Notes: generated by a model not told the origin, from the letters alone. A stretch of DNA of 64,000 nucleotides from a bacterium (GCA_023664305.1 JAMPFT010000013.1:1-64000); one strand, 5' to 3'; numbered from the stretch's first letter, positions 52,087 through 61,419 are shown. Program-made: numbers and translations.

Positions 52087-52151
52087 CTATTTGCCGTGAG
52101 ATACGGGAAACGGGCGCGGGAATTTGACAGAACGAAAAATGAATGGAAGGA

Positions 52152-52187
52152 ATGGCCGCTGAAGCGGTGGTATGGAAATGGAACTGA
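52152..52187 (+). other. Possible 11-codon leader ORF
   Basis: ATG 52152, preceded by GGAAGGA, encodes MAAEAVVWKWN and stops at 52185-52187, overlapping the alarmone synthetase start in another frame. The best ribosome binding site in the region serves this frame rather than ATG 52172. It may be a coupling or attenuating leader, or chance. Confidence 0.35.
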
Positions 52188-52825
52188 AAGTAGACAACGG
52201 AGACGGAATAGACAGCTGGAAAGAAGTGACGATCACTTATAACGCAGCGCTGAGACAGATGGAGACCAGGATGGAGATACTGAACGACGAGTTTCAGCAT
52301 GTTCATCAGTACAACCCGATCGAGCATATCAAGGCACGCATTAAGACGCCGGAGAGTATCGTAAAGAAGCTGAAGCGGAACGGCTATGAATCTACCATAG
52401 ACAATATGGTGAAATACATAAACGATATCGCGGGGATCCGTATTATCTGTTCTTTTACGTCGGATATTTACAGGATAGCCGACATGATCAGTGAACAGCG
52501 CGATATCAAGGTAATCACGGTGAAGGATTATATCACGTTTCCCAAGGCAAGCGGCTACAAGAGCTACCATATGATTGTGACGGTGCCGGTATATTTATCC
52601 GACAGAACCGTGGATACCAAGGTGGAGATACAGATCAGGACGGTAGCAATGGACTTCTGGGCGAGCCTGGAGCATAAAATCCATTATAAGTTTGAGGGGG
52701 ACGCTCCGGAGCACATTCGGAACGAATTGGTGGAGTGCGCCAAGCTGGTGGCGGATCTGGATGCCAGAATGCTCTCCCTGAACGAGGAGATTCTGGCGAT
52801 CAGCCGGGAGCGGGAAGAGCGATAA
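52172..52825 (+). CDS. Small alarmone synthetase (RelA/SpoT synthetase domain)
   Basis: A 217-residue single-domain (p)ppGpp synthetase. Motifs: IEHIKARIKTPESIVKKLKR (about 50-69), DIAGIRIICSF, KASGYKSYHMIV, and KVEIQIRTVAMDFWASLEHKI. There is no HD hydrolase or TGS domain, as in YjbM/YwaC (SAS1/SAS2). It makes (p)ppGpp/pGpp from GTP or GDP plus ATP, probably controlled mainly at transcription. ATG 52172 is followed six bases later by another ATG; the RBS is poorly spaced (see leader ORF). Its upstream region is exceptionally repeat-rich. Confidence 0.9.
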   Translation: MEMELKVDNGDGIDSWKEVTITYNAALRQMETRMEILNDEFQHVHQYNPIEHIKARIKTPESIVKKLKRNGYESTIDNMVKYINDIAGIRIICSFTSDIYRIADMISEQRDIKVITVKDYITFPKASGYKSYHMIVTVPVYLSDRTVDTKVEIQIRTVAMDFWASLEHKIHYKFEGDAPEHIRNELVECAKLVADLDARMLSLNEEILAISREREER

Positions 52826-53063
52826 GCGATTTGAGGCGGCGGAAACGCCGCCTTAAAAATGAGGAGTGCCCGGATGTCTTGCGACACCCGGGCTATTATG
52901 AAAAAATTTATCTTGATTGCTTTTTGAATGTAAAATCAGTATAGCAGTGAAATGTGAATAAAGTATGAACACCATGTAAATTCTTGATGAATGTTACAAA
53001 AACGATATTCAATAAAAAGAATAAATATACATTTTGCACAAAAATTATTCTTTTTTGTTTCGG
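52826..53063. other. Gene-free stretch with hairpins
   Basis: Contains AGGCGGC-GGAAAC-GCCGCCT (52834-52854) and an 11-bp stem, GCCCGGATGTC/GACACCCGGGC (52868-52893). Neither has a strong T-run, so termination after the alarmone gene is possible but not convincing. The rest is AT-rich without an open frame I believe. Confidence 0.4.
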
Positions 53064-53092
53064 TTGTAATACAGAGAAAAAAATGATAGAAT
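53064..53092 (+). promoter_or_regulatory. Promoter of the coiled-coil membrane protein gene
   Basis: TTGTAA (53064-53069), 17-bp spacer, TAGAAT (53087-53092), 66 bp upstream of the start. Confidence 0.55.
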
Positions 53093-53157
53093 AAGAATGT
53101 TCGAAAGCTTTTTGAAACGACGGATATGCGTGCCGGCGCGCGCAGAAAGGTATACGG

Positions 53158-53736
53158 ATGGATATATTTATGGATAAGCTGGCGCAGAAGCTGACTGCGC
53201 AGGAGATTATTAAGGCTAATACGGTGGCGGACACCGAAGAGATGAACAAGCTGAAAAATCAGATCGAAGAATATAACGAATGCCTTGTAAAGCTGCAGAA
53301 GCTGATCGAAGACGGAGAAGCAAAGCTGAAAAGCTTTCAGGCAGACGACGAAAAAAAGGAGCAGCTGCTGCAGGAGACTCTCAAGGGGATCCGTGAGATC
53401 CGGACGCAGATAACGCAGAACGGCGGGAAACTGACGGACGTTCTCCGGGAAATGGAGAACAATATTCAGGATAAGCTTGAAGCGGTCGGCGAGGCGGCGG
53501 GCGAAAATGTACACAGGGAATGTGTGAAGGTGTACCGAAACGTACAGGCCGTGATCGTGGAGGAGAGCGGAAAGCAGATCAAGGCGGCGGAGGAGGCTAA
53601 AAACGCGGCGGCAGCCGTCAGCGGAAGAGTCGGCGCCGTTCTGGGAGTAACGGTGGCGGGGCTGATTTTTGCGCTGGCAGGCCTGGCGCTGCAGATTATG
53701 AATCTGTTAAATATCGGGCCTTTTTTAGGCAGATGA
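53158..53736 (+). CDS. Coiled-coil protein with C-terminal membrane anchor
   Basis: A 192-residue protein. Residues about 25-85 form a coiled coil (MNKLKNQIEEYNECLVKLQK) and about 95-150 a second charged helical region. A C-terminal hydrophobic segment, AVLGVTVAGLIFALAGLALQI, acts as a membrane anchor (tail-anchored-like). No signal peptide or known domain. It could bind a cytosolic partner to the membrane. The next gene starts 8 bp after its stop, so they share a transcript. Confidence 0.75.
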   Translation: MDIFMDKLAQKLTAQEIIKANTVADTEEMNKLKNQIEEYNECLVKLQKLIEDGEAKLKSFQADDEKKEQLLQETLKGIREIRTQITQNGGKLTDVLREMENNIQDKLEAVGEAAGENVHRECVKVYRNVQAVIVEESGKQIKAAEEAKNAAAAVSGRVGAVLGVTVAGLIFALAGLALQIMNLLNIGPFLGR

Positions 53737-53744
53737 GGGAAGCG

Positions 53745-54314
53745 ATGGCAAAGCAGCTTTGGAAGCCGGGCAATATGCTTTATCCGCTGCCGGTGGTCAT
53801 GGTGAGCATGGCGGACCGGGCCGGGAAGAAGAATATCATCACGATCGCCTGGGCAGGAACGGTATGTACCAATCCGCCTATGGCGAGTATTTCCGTGAGA
53901 CCGGAGCGGTACTCCCACCGGATTCTGCGGGAGACCGGGGAGTTTGTGATCAATCTGACGACAAGGGAGCTGGCCTTTGCCACGGATTATTGCGGGGTAA
54001 AGAGCGGCCGCGACGTAGATAAATTCAGGGAAACGGGGCTTACGCCGCTTGCGGCGGACCGGGTGAAAGCGCCGTTAATCGGCGAGAGCCCGGTCAATAT
54101 AGAGTGCAGGGTGCGGCAGATTCTGCCGCTTGGCTCGCATGATATGTTCCTGGCGGATGTGGTTGCGGTGCATGCCGATGAAAAGTACATGGACGAGAGC
54201 CGGAAGTTTCATCTGGAGAAAGCGGAACCGATTGTGTATTCCCACGGCGCTTATCTGGTCTGCGGGGAGCAGTTGGGAACCTTTGGCTACAGTGTACAGA
54301 AAAAAGCAAAGTGA
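53745..54314 (+). CDS. Flavin reductase-like protein
   Basis: A 189-residue flavoredoxin/flavin reductase domain protein binding FMN: GNMLYPLPVVMVSMADR, then NIITIAWAGTVCTNPPMASISV with the conserved Thr and Pro, and RYSHRILRETGEFVINL. It transfers electrons from reduced FMN, possibly to oxygen or a partner. ATG 53745 follows GAGG at good spacing; an ATG at 53733 overlaps the previous stop and is less likely. It lies in an operon with the coiled-coil protein. Confidence 0.9.
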   Translation: MAKQLWKPGNMLYPLPVVMVSMADRAGKKNIITIAWAGTVCTNPPMASISVRPERYSHRILRETGEFVINLTTRELAFATDYCGVKSGRDVDKFRETGLTPLAADRVKAPLIGESPVNIECRVRQILPLGSHDMFLADVVAVHADEKYMDESRKFHLEKAEPIVYSHGAYLVCGEQLGTFGYSVQKKAK

Positions 54315-54325
54315 AAGCGCAGGAG

Positions 54326-55543
54326 TTATTCTTCGGAAGAATGGCCGGGGGAGCTTAGGAGGCTCCCTCTTTTTATGGCGTCCTGGCCGTATTTTCCGCG
54401 GATCTGATCCAGGGCGGCGTCCAGCTTCCGCTGCTTTTCAAAGCGAGAGGCGTCATAGTCGAACAGGCTCAGCTGAACGGGTTCGTCTTTTAGGGTGAGC
54501 TTGCCCGTGCGTATCCCTAAAAGCCGCACGGGGGAGCCGTCCCAGAGCTCGTCGAACAGGGCGCAGGCCGTGCGGTAGATTTCGTCCGTGGAGGAAATCG
54601 GGGTGTCTAAAACCGTCTGATGGGACACCGAGCGGAAGGTACTGTATTTTATTTCCGTACAGACAAGTCCGGCTTTATAACGGGAAGCGCGCAGTCTTTT
54701 CCCTACGGATTCGGACAGCCTAAGAAGAATCCTTGCGGCGTCCTCGCGGGTGACGGCGTCGGCCGCGAGAGTGGTCGAGTTTCCGATTCCCTTCGCCTCC
54801 GAGGGCTGCGGGATTACGGCGGAGTCGTCTTCACCGTTGGCGTAGCGCCAGAGCATAAGGCCGTGGCTTTTTAAGTGGGCCTTCAGGATTCCGGGATCGG
54901 TGCGGGCCAGATCGCCGACGGTAAGGATTCCCAGCTTTTTCAGGGTATCGACGCTGGAGCGGCCGCACAGAAAGAGCCGCGAGATGGGAAGCGGCCAGAG
55001 CTTGTCCTGAATTTCCCGGCAGTACAGAGTATGAACCCGGTTCGGCTTTTCAAAATCGGAGGCCATCTTTGCCAGAACCTTCCTGTCGGAAATGCCTATG
55101 TTTACCGTGAAACCGAATTTCTCAAAGACGGAATCCCTGATGATGGCGGCGGCCTGTTCGGGCGACGTATATTTTGAGGCGATCGGGGAATAATTCATAT
55201 AGCACTCGTCGATGCTGACCTGTTCCGTTTCGGGGCAGATGCCGGTGAGATACTCCATCAGCCTGCGGCTGCGTTCGCGATAGAGATTGTGGTCCGGCGG
55301 CGTCGTCACGAGCGTGGGACATTTGCGGAAGGCGCTTGCTACGGGCTCACCGGTGACGATCCCGTACTGTTTGGCCGGAATGGATTTTGCCAGTACGACG
55401 CCGTGGCGCGTGCTGATATCGCCGCCCACAATGGACGGAATCAGCCGCAGATCCGTCTCGCCGCCCGCCTCCAGCAATGCCAGAGCGGACCAGCTCAAAA
55501 AGGCGGAATTGACGTCGATGTGAAAGATGATCGGTTGTTCCAT
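54326..55543 (-). CDS. dinB: DNA polymerase IV (Y-family)
   Basis: A 405-residue translesion polymerase. Catalytic motifs FHIDVNSAFLSW (7-18, with the first Asp) and QVSIDECYMNY (about 106-116, Asp and Glu); the helix-hairpin-helix/thumb region has GRSSVDTLKKLGI. A beta-clamp-binding QLSLF lies near the C-terminus. It copies damaged templates with low fidelity. ATG 55543 follows CAGGGGAG. No LexA box was identified. It is convergent with the flavin reductase gene (11-bp gap). Confidence 0.93.
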   Translation of the reverse strand: MEQPIIFHIDVNSAFLSWSALALLEAGGETDLRLIPSIVGGDISTRHGVVLAKSIPAKQYGIVTGEPVASAFRKCPTLVTTPPDHNLYRERSRRLMEYLTGICPETEQVSIDECYMNYSPIASKYTSPEQAAAIIRDSVFEKFGFTVNIGISDRKVLAKMASDFEKPNRVHTLYCREIQDKLWPLPISRLFLCGRSSVDTLKKLGILTVGDLARTDPGILKAHLKSHGLMLWRYANGEDDSAVIPQPSEAKGIGNSTTLAADAVTREDAARILLRLSESVGKRLRASRYKAGLVCTEIKYSTFRSVSHQTVLDTPISSTDEIYRTACALFDELWDGSPVRLLGIRTGKLTLKDEPVQLSLFDYDASRFEKQRKLDAALDQIRGKYGQDAIKRGSLLSSPGHSSEE

Positions 55544-55671
55544 GACAGCTCCCCTGAGATTGCATCATTGTTGTTACATTTACTATATCTCCGGAAAACT
55601 GTCTTTACAAGCCCTCAAATTGCTGTTAGAATAATTTTGTTACGAAATTGTTAATTCGAAATGGAAAAACA

Positions 55672-57255
55672 ATGAAAAAGAGAAAAAGCAATTATAAAAA
55701 GTACAGATTTACATATATTAAAGTTACCCTGTTCACCCTTTTCTTTTGTTTGCTCGGGGTGAAAGGATATACTCCCTTTGAGAAGACGGGAGAAAATTTT
55801 TACCATATCATACTGAACGGTCAGGATGTGGGAATGGTAGAGGAGGAAGAGAAGGCGGAGGAGCTTTTGATCCGCGCGCGCAGAAACATTGCCTCTCAGA
55901 GCGCGGAGCTGGTTCTTGTGGAGGCCAGCCTTGAGATACAGGGCGAGGAGCTGCTCTGGGGCGAGGCGGACAGTGAAAAAGAGATCGTTGCCAATATGGA
56001 GAAGGTGCTGCGGACGGGTATCCTGGAGACGATGCACCGCTCGTATACGTTGAAGATCAACGATTTTATCATCAATCTTTCCAGTCTGGATGAGGTGAAG
56101 GCGCTTTTGCAGACGGCGATTGACAAGTATGACACGGAAGGAATCTTCACCGTTGACCTCGTCTATGACAACGGCAGGGAGTTTAACGCGCTTTCAACCA
56201 GCGTGAGCGAAACGCAGCTGCAGGACAGGGAAAAACAGAAGGATTACTCCGTCGGCGGCATTGCGGAGGTGATGGCGCATCTGCGGGAAGAGGAGACGGA
56301 GAGTCAGACGGAAATGGGCTTCGAGGACTATGAGCTGGGGCTTCTTTCCATGGATTTTGCGGAGAAAATTGAGGTGGTGGAGGCTTATCTGCCTGCCAGC
56401 CGCCTGTCAACGCTGCAGGAGGCGATCGACCTTGTGGTGATGGAGCAGGAGACTCCCGGCATTTACGAGGTGGTGCAGGGGGATACTCTGTCTGAGATTG
56501 CGATCAAGGTAAATATTCCCATGGATAAGATCATCGAGATGAACGACAGCCTGGAGGACGAGACCACGACGCTGCGCGTCGGCCAGCAGCTGGTGATCAC
56601 CGTGCCGGAGCCGGAGCTTTCCGTGACTCGGGTAGAGCGGAATTACTATGACGAGTATTATGACGAAGAGGTCATCGTGATCGATGTGGACACTTGGTTT
56701 ACCACCCAGACGGAGGTCGTCGAGAAGCCTTCCGCGGGATTCCGGAGGGTTGTGGCGGACGTATCCTATCTGAATGACAAAGAGGTTTCCAGGGTGATTT
56801 TGAAGGAAGAGATCGTCCAGGAGGCAAAGCCCAAGATCATAAAGAGGGGAACAAAGATCCCGCCGACCTATATCAAGCCTATTTCCGGCGGACGCCTGAC
56901 CTCTGCCTTCGGTCCCCGCAAAGCGCCGAAAAAGGGTGCAAGCACGAACCATAAGGGCGTAGACTGGGCGACGGCTACGGGAACGGCTGTGAAGGCGTCC
57001 AGCGGCGGAACCGTAGTGAAGGCCGGCTGGGTCAGCGGCTACGGGTACGCGGTCTATATCGACCATCCGGACGGCAGACAGACAAGATACGGCCATTTAA
57101 GCAGAGTTCTGGTTTCCGTGGGGCAGAAGGTAAAGCAGGGAGACCGGATTGCGCTCAGCGGCAATACGGGCAACAGTACAGGGCCGCATCTGCATTTTGA
57201 GATGCGTATAAACGGCGTAGCGGTGAATCCCTTTACCCACGGCGTGTCCAGATAA
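55672..57255 (+). CDS. Secreted M23 metallopeptidase with LysM and G5 domains
   Basis: A 527-residue exported murein hydrolase. N-terminal basic segment and signal anchor (VTLFTLFFCLLGVKGY, about 17-32). LysM near 268-325 (YEVVQGDTLSEIAIKVNIP), then a G5 domain (about 340-400), and a peptidase M23 domain (about 410-525) with zinc ligands in HKGVDW and HLHFEMRINGVAVNPF. It should cleave peptidoglycan cross-bridges. Start: ATG 55672; a TTG at 55648 is possible. Divergent from dinB. Confidence 0.88.
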   Translation: MKKRKSNYKKYRFTYIKVTLFTLFFCLLGVKGYTPFEKTGENFYHIILNGQDVGMVEEEEKAEELLIRARRNIASQSAELVLVEASLEIQGEELLWGEADSEKEIVANMEKVLRTGILETMHRSYTLKINDFIINLSSLDEVKALLQTAIDKYDTEGIFTVDLVYDNGREFNALSTSVSETQLQDREKQKDYSVGGIAEVMAHLREEETESQTEMGFEDYELGLLSMDFAEKIEVVEAYLPASRLSTLQEAIDLVVMEQETPGIYEVVQGDTLSEIAIKVNIPMDKIIEMNDSLEDETTTLRVGQQLVITVPEPELSVTRVERNYYDEYYDEEVIVIDVDTWFTTQTEVVEKPSAGFRRVVADVSYLNDKEVSRVILKEEIVQEAKPKIIKRGTKIPPTYIKPISGGRLTSAFGPRKAPKKGASTNHKGVDWATATGTAVKASSGGTVVKAGWVSGYGYAVYIDHPDGRQTRYGHLSRVLVSVGQKVKQGDRIALSGNTGNSTGPHLHFEMRINGVAVNPFTHGVSR

Positions 57256-57296
57256 GCGGGAATTTTGCGCGCTGCGAGGGGGAATAAACGTTCTGT

Positions 57297-57325
57297 TTTA
57301 CAAGTGAGTAAAATTATGGTAAGAT
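57297..57325 (+). promoter_or_regulatory. Promoter of murA
   Basis: TTTACA, 17-bp spacer, TAAGAT, 68 bp upstream of the murA start. Confidence 0.55.
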
Positions 57326-57392
57326 ATTTTTAAGAAAAGCTTAAATGAATTTTTATATTTTGAATACCACCCTGAGACAGAGGTAGAAATAG

Positions 57393-58685
57393 ATGGAACA
57401 ATACGCAATTAAAGGCGGAAATCCGTTGGTGGGAGACGTGGAAATAGGAGGGGCTAAGAACGCGGCTCTTCCGATCCTTGCCGCGGCCATGATGACGGAC
57501 GAGTCTGTTTATATTGATAACATGCCCGACGTGCGGGATGTCAATGTTCTTTTGGACTCCATGGGCTCCATGGGAGTCCTGATCAAGCGTTCCGGAAGGC
57601 ACAGTGTGAGGCTGAACGCGAGAAATATCGGCAGTCTTGTGATAGAGGAAGAAGGCCTGAAGAAAATACGGGCGTCCTATTATCTGGTAGGAGCCCTGCT
57701 TGGAAAATATCGGCATGCCGAGGTGGTTCTCCCCGGCGGCTGCGATATCGGCTTCCGCGCCATTGACCAGCATATCAAGGGGTTTCGCGCGCTGGGAGCC
57801 ACGGTGACGATAGAACACGGTCTCATCAAGGCGCACGCCGAGCGTCTTGTGGGAAATCATATTTATATGGACGTATCCAGCGTAGGGGCGACCATCAATG
57901 TCATGATGGCGGCTTCCATGGCGGAAGGGGTAACGATTATCGAAAATTCCGCGAAAGAGCCTCATGTAGTGGATCTTGCAAATTTTCTGAACAGCATGGG
58001 CGCTAACATCAAGGGAGCCGGGACGGATGTGATCCGCATCAGGGGCGTGTCTCAGCTTCACGGCTCGGAATACACGATCATTCCGGATCAGATTGAGGCG
58101 GGAACGTTTATGTTTGCGGCGGCGGTTACAAAAGGCGACGTGACCGTAAAAAACGTCATACCGAAGCATTTGGAGTCGATTACCGCAAAGCTTTTGGAGG
58201 TCGGCTGCGAGGTGGAGGAAACGGACGACTGTATCCGTGTGGTGGCTTCAAAGCCTCTGCAGCATACGCATGTGAAGACGCTGCCCTATCCCGGATTTCC
58301 CACGGATATGCAGCCCCAGATTACCGTGGCGCTGGCCCTGTCGGAGGGCACCAGCATTGTGACGGAGAGTATTTTTGAGAACCGATTCAAATATGTGGAC
58401 GAGCTTACCAGAATGGGAGCGAATATTAAGGTAGAAGGAAACACGGCGATTATCACCGGCGTACCGAGATATACGGGGGCAAGTATTTCGGCTCCCGATC
58501 TGCGCGCGGGCGCAGCTCTTGTGATCGCGGCTCTGGCGGCGGAAGGGACGAGCACGGTGGACGACGTCAGATATATCCAGCGCGGCTACGAGGATTTTCA
58601 TCTGAAGCTGCAGGGTCTTGGAGCGCAGATTGACCTTGTGCGGACGGAGAAGGATTTCCAGAAATTCAGACTGAAGACGGGCTAA
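57393..58685 (+). CDS. murA: UDP-N-acetylglucosamine 1-carboxyvinyltransferase
   Basis: A 430-residue EPSP-synthase-fold enzyme, the first committed step of peptidoglycan synthesis (adds enolpyruvate from PEP). GGAKNAALPILAA (19-31) with catalytic Lys22 and Asn23, and the catalytic loop PGGCDIGFRAIDQH with Cys117, the residue attacked by fosfomycin. The later LRAGAALVIAAL is also typical. The loop Cys implies fosfomycin sensitivity at the enzyme level (inference). RBS AGAGGTAG is weak. Confidence 0.95.
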   Translation: MEQYAIKGGNPLVGDVEIGGAKNAALPILAAAMMTDESVYIDNMPDVRDVNVLLDSMGSMGVLIKRSGRHSVRLNARNIGSLVIEEEGLKKIRASYYLVGALLGKYRHAEVVLPGGCDIGFRAIDQHIKGFRALGATVTIEHGLIKAHAERLVGNHIYMDVSSVGATINVMMAASMAEGVTIIENSAKEPHVVDLANFLNSMGANIKGAGTDVIRIRGVSQLHGSEYTIIPDQIEAGTFMFAAAVTKGDVTVKNVIPKHLESITAKLLEVGCEVEETDDCIRVVASKPLQHTHVKTLPYPGFPTDMQPQITVALALSEGTSIVTESIFENRFKYVDELTRMGANIKVEGNTAIITGVPRYTGASISAPDLRAGAALVIAALAAEGTSTVDDVRYIQRGYEDFHLKLQGLGAQIDLVRTEKDFQKFRLKTG

Positions 58686-58758
58686 ATTAAAATTGGCAAT
58701 TGCCTGTTTGGTAACGGTAATACAGATATTATTCGGAGAATATGCCGGGGGAAAAATT

Positions 58759-59169
58759 ATGGGGATCATGGAAGAACAACGTCTTCTCGAAAAAAGGTAT
58801 GAAAAGATAAAAAGTATCTATGAGAAAATAGGTAAAAAATTTTATGAGGAGAATAAGGATTCCGAGCCGGCGGATACGGCATACGCAGAGTTGTTTGCGG
58901 CCATAAGGCAGATAGACAGAGAAGAGGAGCTGCAGGAAATAAGAAAATTAATGGCGTCGGGGAAAAGGCGTTGTAACAGCTGTCAGGAAATCATATCTCT
59001 TGACAGCAAATTTTGTAATATGTGCGGCGCGAAGTTAGAAGCCCTGGATATAGAGGAGGATGGGACGGCTCAGGCTGCAAAAGCAGAAGTGCGAAGATGC
59101 CCGAATTGTGGGATGGAACTGGAGGCGGACGCTGTTTTTTGCATGAATTGCGGAACAAAGTGCCAGTGA
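58759..59169 (+). CDS. Double zinc-ribbon protein
   Basis: A 136-residue protein with a helical, charged N-terminal half (LLEKRYEKIKSIYEKIGKKF) and two zinc ribbons: RRCNSCQEIISLDSKFCNMCGAKL and RRCPNCGMELEADAVFCMNCGTK, each with CxxC...CxxC. The role is probably protein or nucleic-acid binding. ATG 58759 follows CGGGGGA. The N-terminal helix bundle has no recognised match. It lies downstream of murA by 73 bp; a strong terminator follows. Confidence 0.85.
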   Translation: MGIMEEQRLLEKRYEKIKSIYEKIGKKFYEENKDSEPADTAYAELFAAIRQIDREEELQEIRKLMASGKRRCNSCQEIISLDSKFCNMCGAKLEALDIEEDGTAQAAKAEVRRCPNCGMELEADAVFCMNCGTKCQ

Positions 59170-59207
59170 CAGCGGAAAACGTTATAGAAGAACATGATTT
59201 GGATTTA

Positions 59208-59236
59208 AGGTGGGCGGATAACCGCCCACCTTTTTA
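59208..59236. terminator. Bidirectional terminator
   Basis: AGGTGGGCGG-ATAA-CCGCCCACCTTTTTA: a 10-bp GC-rich stem with T-runs usable from either side. It serves the double zinc-ribbon gene and the convergent gene at 59252. Confidence 0.9.
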
Positions 59237-59251
59237 GCGGACCGAAAACTT

Positions 59252-61174
59252 CTATTTGTTTTGAATGGTAATCAGATATTCGTAGGTTTTTGTTTTGTTC
59301 GTATTCCTGGGAATACCGGTCAGTACGTCCGGTTCGTCAATCCCATATTCATAAGTTACCTTTACCCTGACGGTTCCGGCTTTGTTTGCCTTGACGGTAC
59401 AGGCGGGAGATTCCGTTTCGGAAAGCTCGGCCAGAGAAGCGCCATCTGTAATCTCCCATGTAAACAGCTCGTAATTCGGCACAAATGCCTTAGGACAGGA
59501 AAGCTCCAGAGTCTCGCCGGTATACATGGTATATTGTTCGTCCACCTGCGCGGCGGCTTTTCCGCCGTTTAAGTTTACGGCGCAGAGGGCTTCTACAGTG
59601 TACGGAGCGGATTTCAGCTCCGCGTATATATAATAGACTGCCTCCACATTCTTATTCCAATACATGACACGGACGGTCAGTTCCTCAAATTCACTGTAAT
59701 CAGCCAGCAAGGGCGTGATAAAATCTCCGTCATGTCCCATCCCCAAAAAAAGCGTCCAGTTATAATCTGAGAAGGTGGAGGCGCTTTTAAACAGGGATGT
59801 GTTCCTGTTAATCCAATCTGCCTCCTGGATTAAATCCTTCAGAGTGTATACATCCCCGGTCAGTAAGCGGTCCTCGGGAGCGCAGAAGAACAGCATTTCA
59901 TTTCGGTAAAAGTTTCCCACCCAGAGTTCGTCCCTGCCCAACTCACTGTCGCGGTTGAAGGCGGCATCGGTACTGTAGGACGTGCCGTCGCGTATTACGA
60001 CGGCCTGTCCCGGACTTACGCTGAGCCGTCCGTCTGCCGTCTCAAAGCTTCCGTCGGATAATTTGTAAAGACCTGTCATGGCGGACGCTCCGGCAATCTG
60101 TATCTCCTCATTCTGCCCGCCGTAGCGCAGCCCGAAATCGATTTGTTCCATTTCCTGGGGAATCCATACCGCGGCGGTCATCTTATTACCTTTTATGATG
60201 CCGTAGATTTCGATTGTGCTGACCGTATCGGTGAAAGTGGCGCCTCTGGACGCGGTAACGTTTCCGCTTCCCGTATAATTCAGGTTCCAGCTGAAAAAAG
60301 TGTCGCCATAGCTTTGCTCGTATTCATCTACCAGCTCCAAATTGTAGCTTCCGTCGCAAAGAGTGCGGACATATGCCTCTAAAACAGCCCTGTCGGAGGC
60401 GGTCCCGCTAAAGTCCCGCACATTATAGTTTTCGGATGTGCTTAAAGGCTTGTAAGACAGAGCTCCGTCGCAGAAGTCAACCAGATCCTGAATATAGATG
60501 CTGTCCGAGGTGACGGAACGCTTTAAAGGGTCAGCCGTCAGGGGATCCGCAACAAGAAGCTTTGTCGGCTTGCCTGCAGGAGCGTCGGAGGCAGGAGCAT
60601 CTTCCGATTTGGGAGAGGATTCACGGTCTGTGGCAGTCTCTTTCTTTTCGCTGCCTTGTGATGGGGCGGTAGCGGCGTCCTTTTTTTCGCTGCCTTGTGA
60701 TGAGGCGGTATTGACGTCCTTCTTTTCGCTGTCTTGTGATGCGGCTGTGTTGGTTTCCCGGCTGCTGTATATGTCTGCGGCCGGTTCTTCCTGAGCGTCT
60801 CGCGAAGAACTGCGGACTGCGGAAAAGAAGATTATGATCAGGATTAATCCTGCGGCAGCGGCGACTGCTACGGGAAGCCTGCCATGGAATATTTTCCCAG
60901 GAGCGGACGAAGAACCGGTATCTGCGCCCAATCCCGCGCTTTCAGAACGATCGCCGGCATTGTCCTTTTTGGTATTGTCGGGAACGCCGGTTTGCGCCGC
61001 ATTGTTTGAGCGCTCCGCCGTGTTTGAGCGCAGGGGCGGATCGGAAGCGCCGGACACGCCTGCCTTTTCCGGGCTGTCAGCCGGCTTTATACGGTTTACA
61101 TTTATTGAAGCTCCGCATTTACTGCAAAAACGTGCGCCATCGGGCAGTGAAGCTCCGCATTTCGGACAAAACAT
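59252..61174 (-). CDS. Zinc-ribbon membrane protein with large extracytoplasmic region
   Basis: A 640-residue protein. N-terminal zinc ribbon MFCPKCGASLPDGARFCSKC (CxxC x15 CxxC), a polar linker, a TM segment (about 101-120, VAVAAAAGLILIIIFFSAV), a low-complexity stretch with 13-residue repeats (SEKKDV/SEKKDAATAPSQG), then an extracytoplasmic part of about 420 residues. Near the C-terminus, residues 548-636 resemble an Ig-like fold (TGETLELSCPKAFVPNYELF). Zinc-ribbon/TM proteins of this type are common in Firmicutes with unknown role. The start follows GGGAGGTAAACT. Confidence 0.8.
   Translation of the reverse strand: MFCPKCGASLPDGARFCSKCGASINVNRIKPADSPEKAGVSGASDPPLRSNTAERSNNAAQTGVPDNTKKDNAGDRSESAGLGADTGSSSAPGKIFHGRLPVAVAAAAGLILIIIFFSAVRSSSRDAQEEPAADIYSSRETNTAASQDSEKKDVNTASSQGSEKKDAATAPSQGSEKKETATDRESSPKSEDAPASDAPAGKPTKLLVADPLTADPLKRSVTSDSIYIQDLVDFCDGALSYKPLSTSENYNVRDFSGTASDRAVLEAYVRTLCDGSYNLELVDEYEQSYGDTFFSWNLNYTGSGNVTASRGATFTDTVSTIEIYGIIKGNKMTAAVWIPQEMEQIDFGLRYGGQNEEIQIAGASAMTGLYKLSDGSFETADGRLSVSPGQAVVIRDGTSYSTDAAFNRDSELGRDELWVGNFYRNEMLFFCAPEDRLLTGDVYTLKDLIQEADWINRNTSLFKSASTFSDYNWTLFLGMGHDGDFITPLLADYSEFEELTVRVMYWNKNVEAVYYIYAELKSAPYTVEALCAVNLNGGKAAAQVDEQYTMYTGETLELSCPKAFVPNYELFTWEITDGASLAELSETESPACTVKANKAGTVRVKVTYEYGIDEPDVLTGIPRNTNKTKTYEYLITIQNK
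60639..60760 (-). repeat. Three 39-bp in-frame tandem repeats
   Basis: TTCGCTGCCTTGTGATG-type blocks at about 60649, 60688 and 60727 (39-bp period), encoding 13-residue repeats such as SQGSEKKDAATAP on the minus strand. They form the flexible linker after the TM segment of the surrounding gene. Confidence 0.8.
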
Positions 61175-61419
61175 AGTTTACCTCCCTAAAGTGTTGAACA
61201 AGGTTGACGGGGTTAAGAAGAAATGCCTTTATTCGCTAAGCAGACATTGCGAAGGAATAAATGTGTAAGGATAATGTGTATCCGGCGGACAGAGATTCCT
61301 TACGGGATATCGCCGATAGGTTAAGTATAACAAACGAAGTGATGTCTGCCAAGGGGAAAAACGCAAAATAATAATTGAAATCGGGGCGCAGCCTGACACA
61401 AACAAAGGCGAAATAGCAG

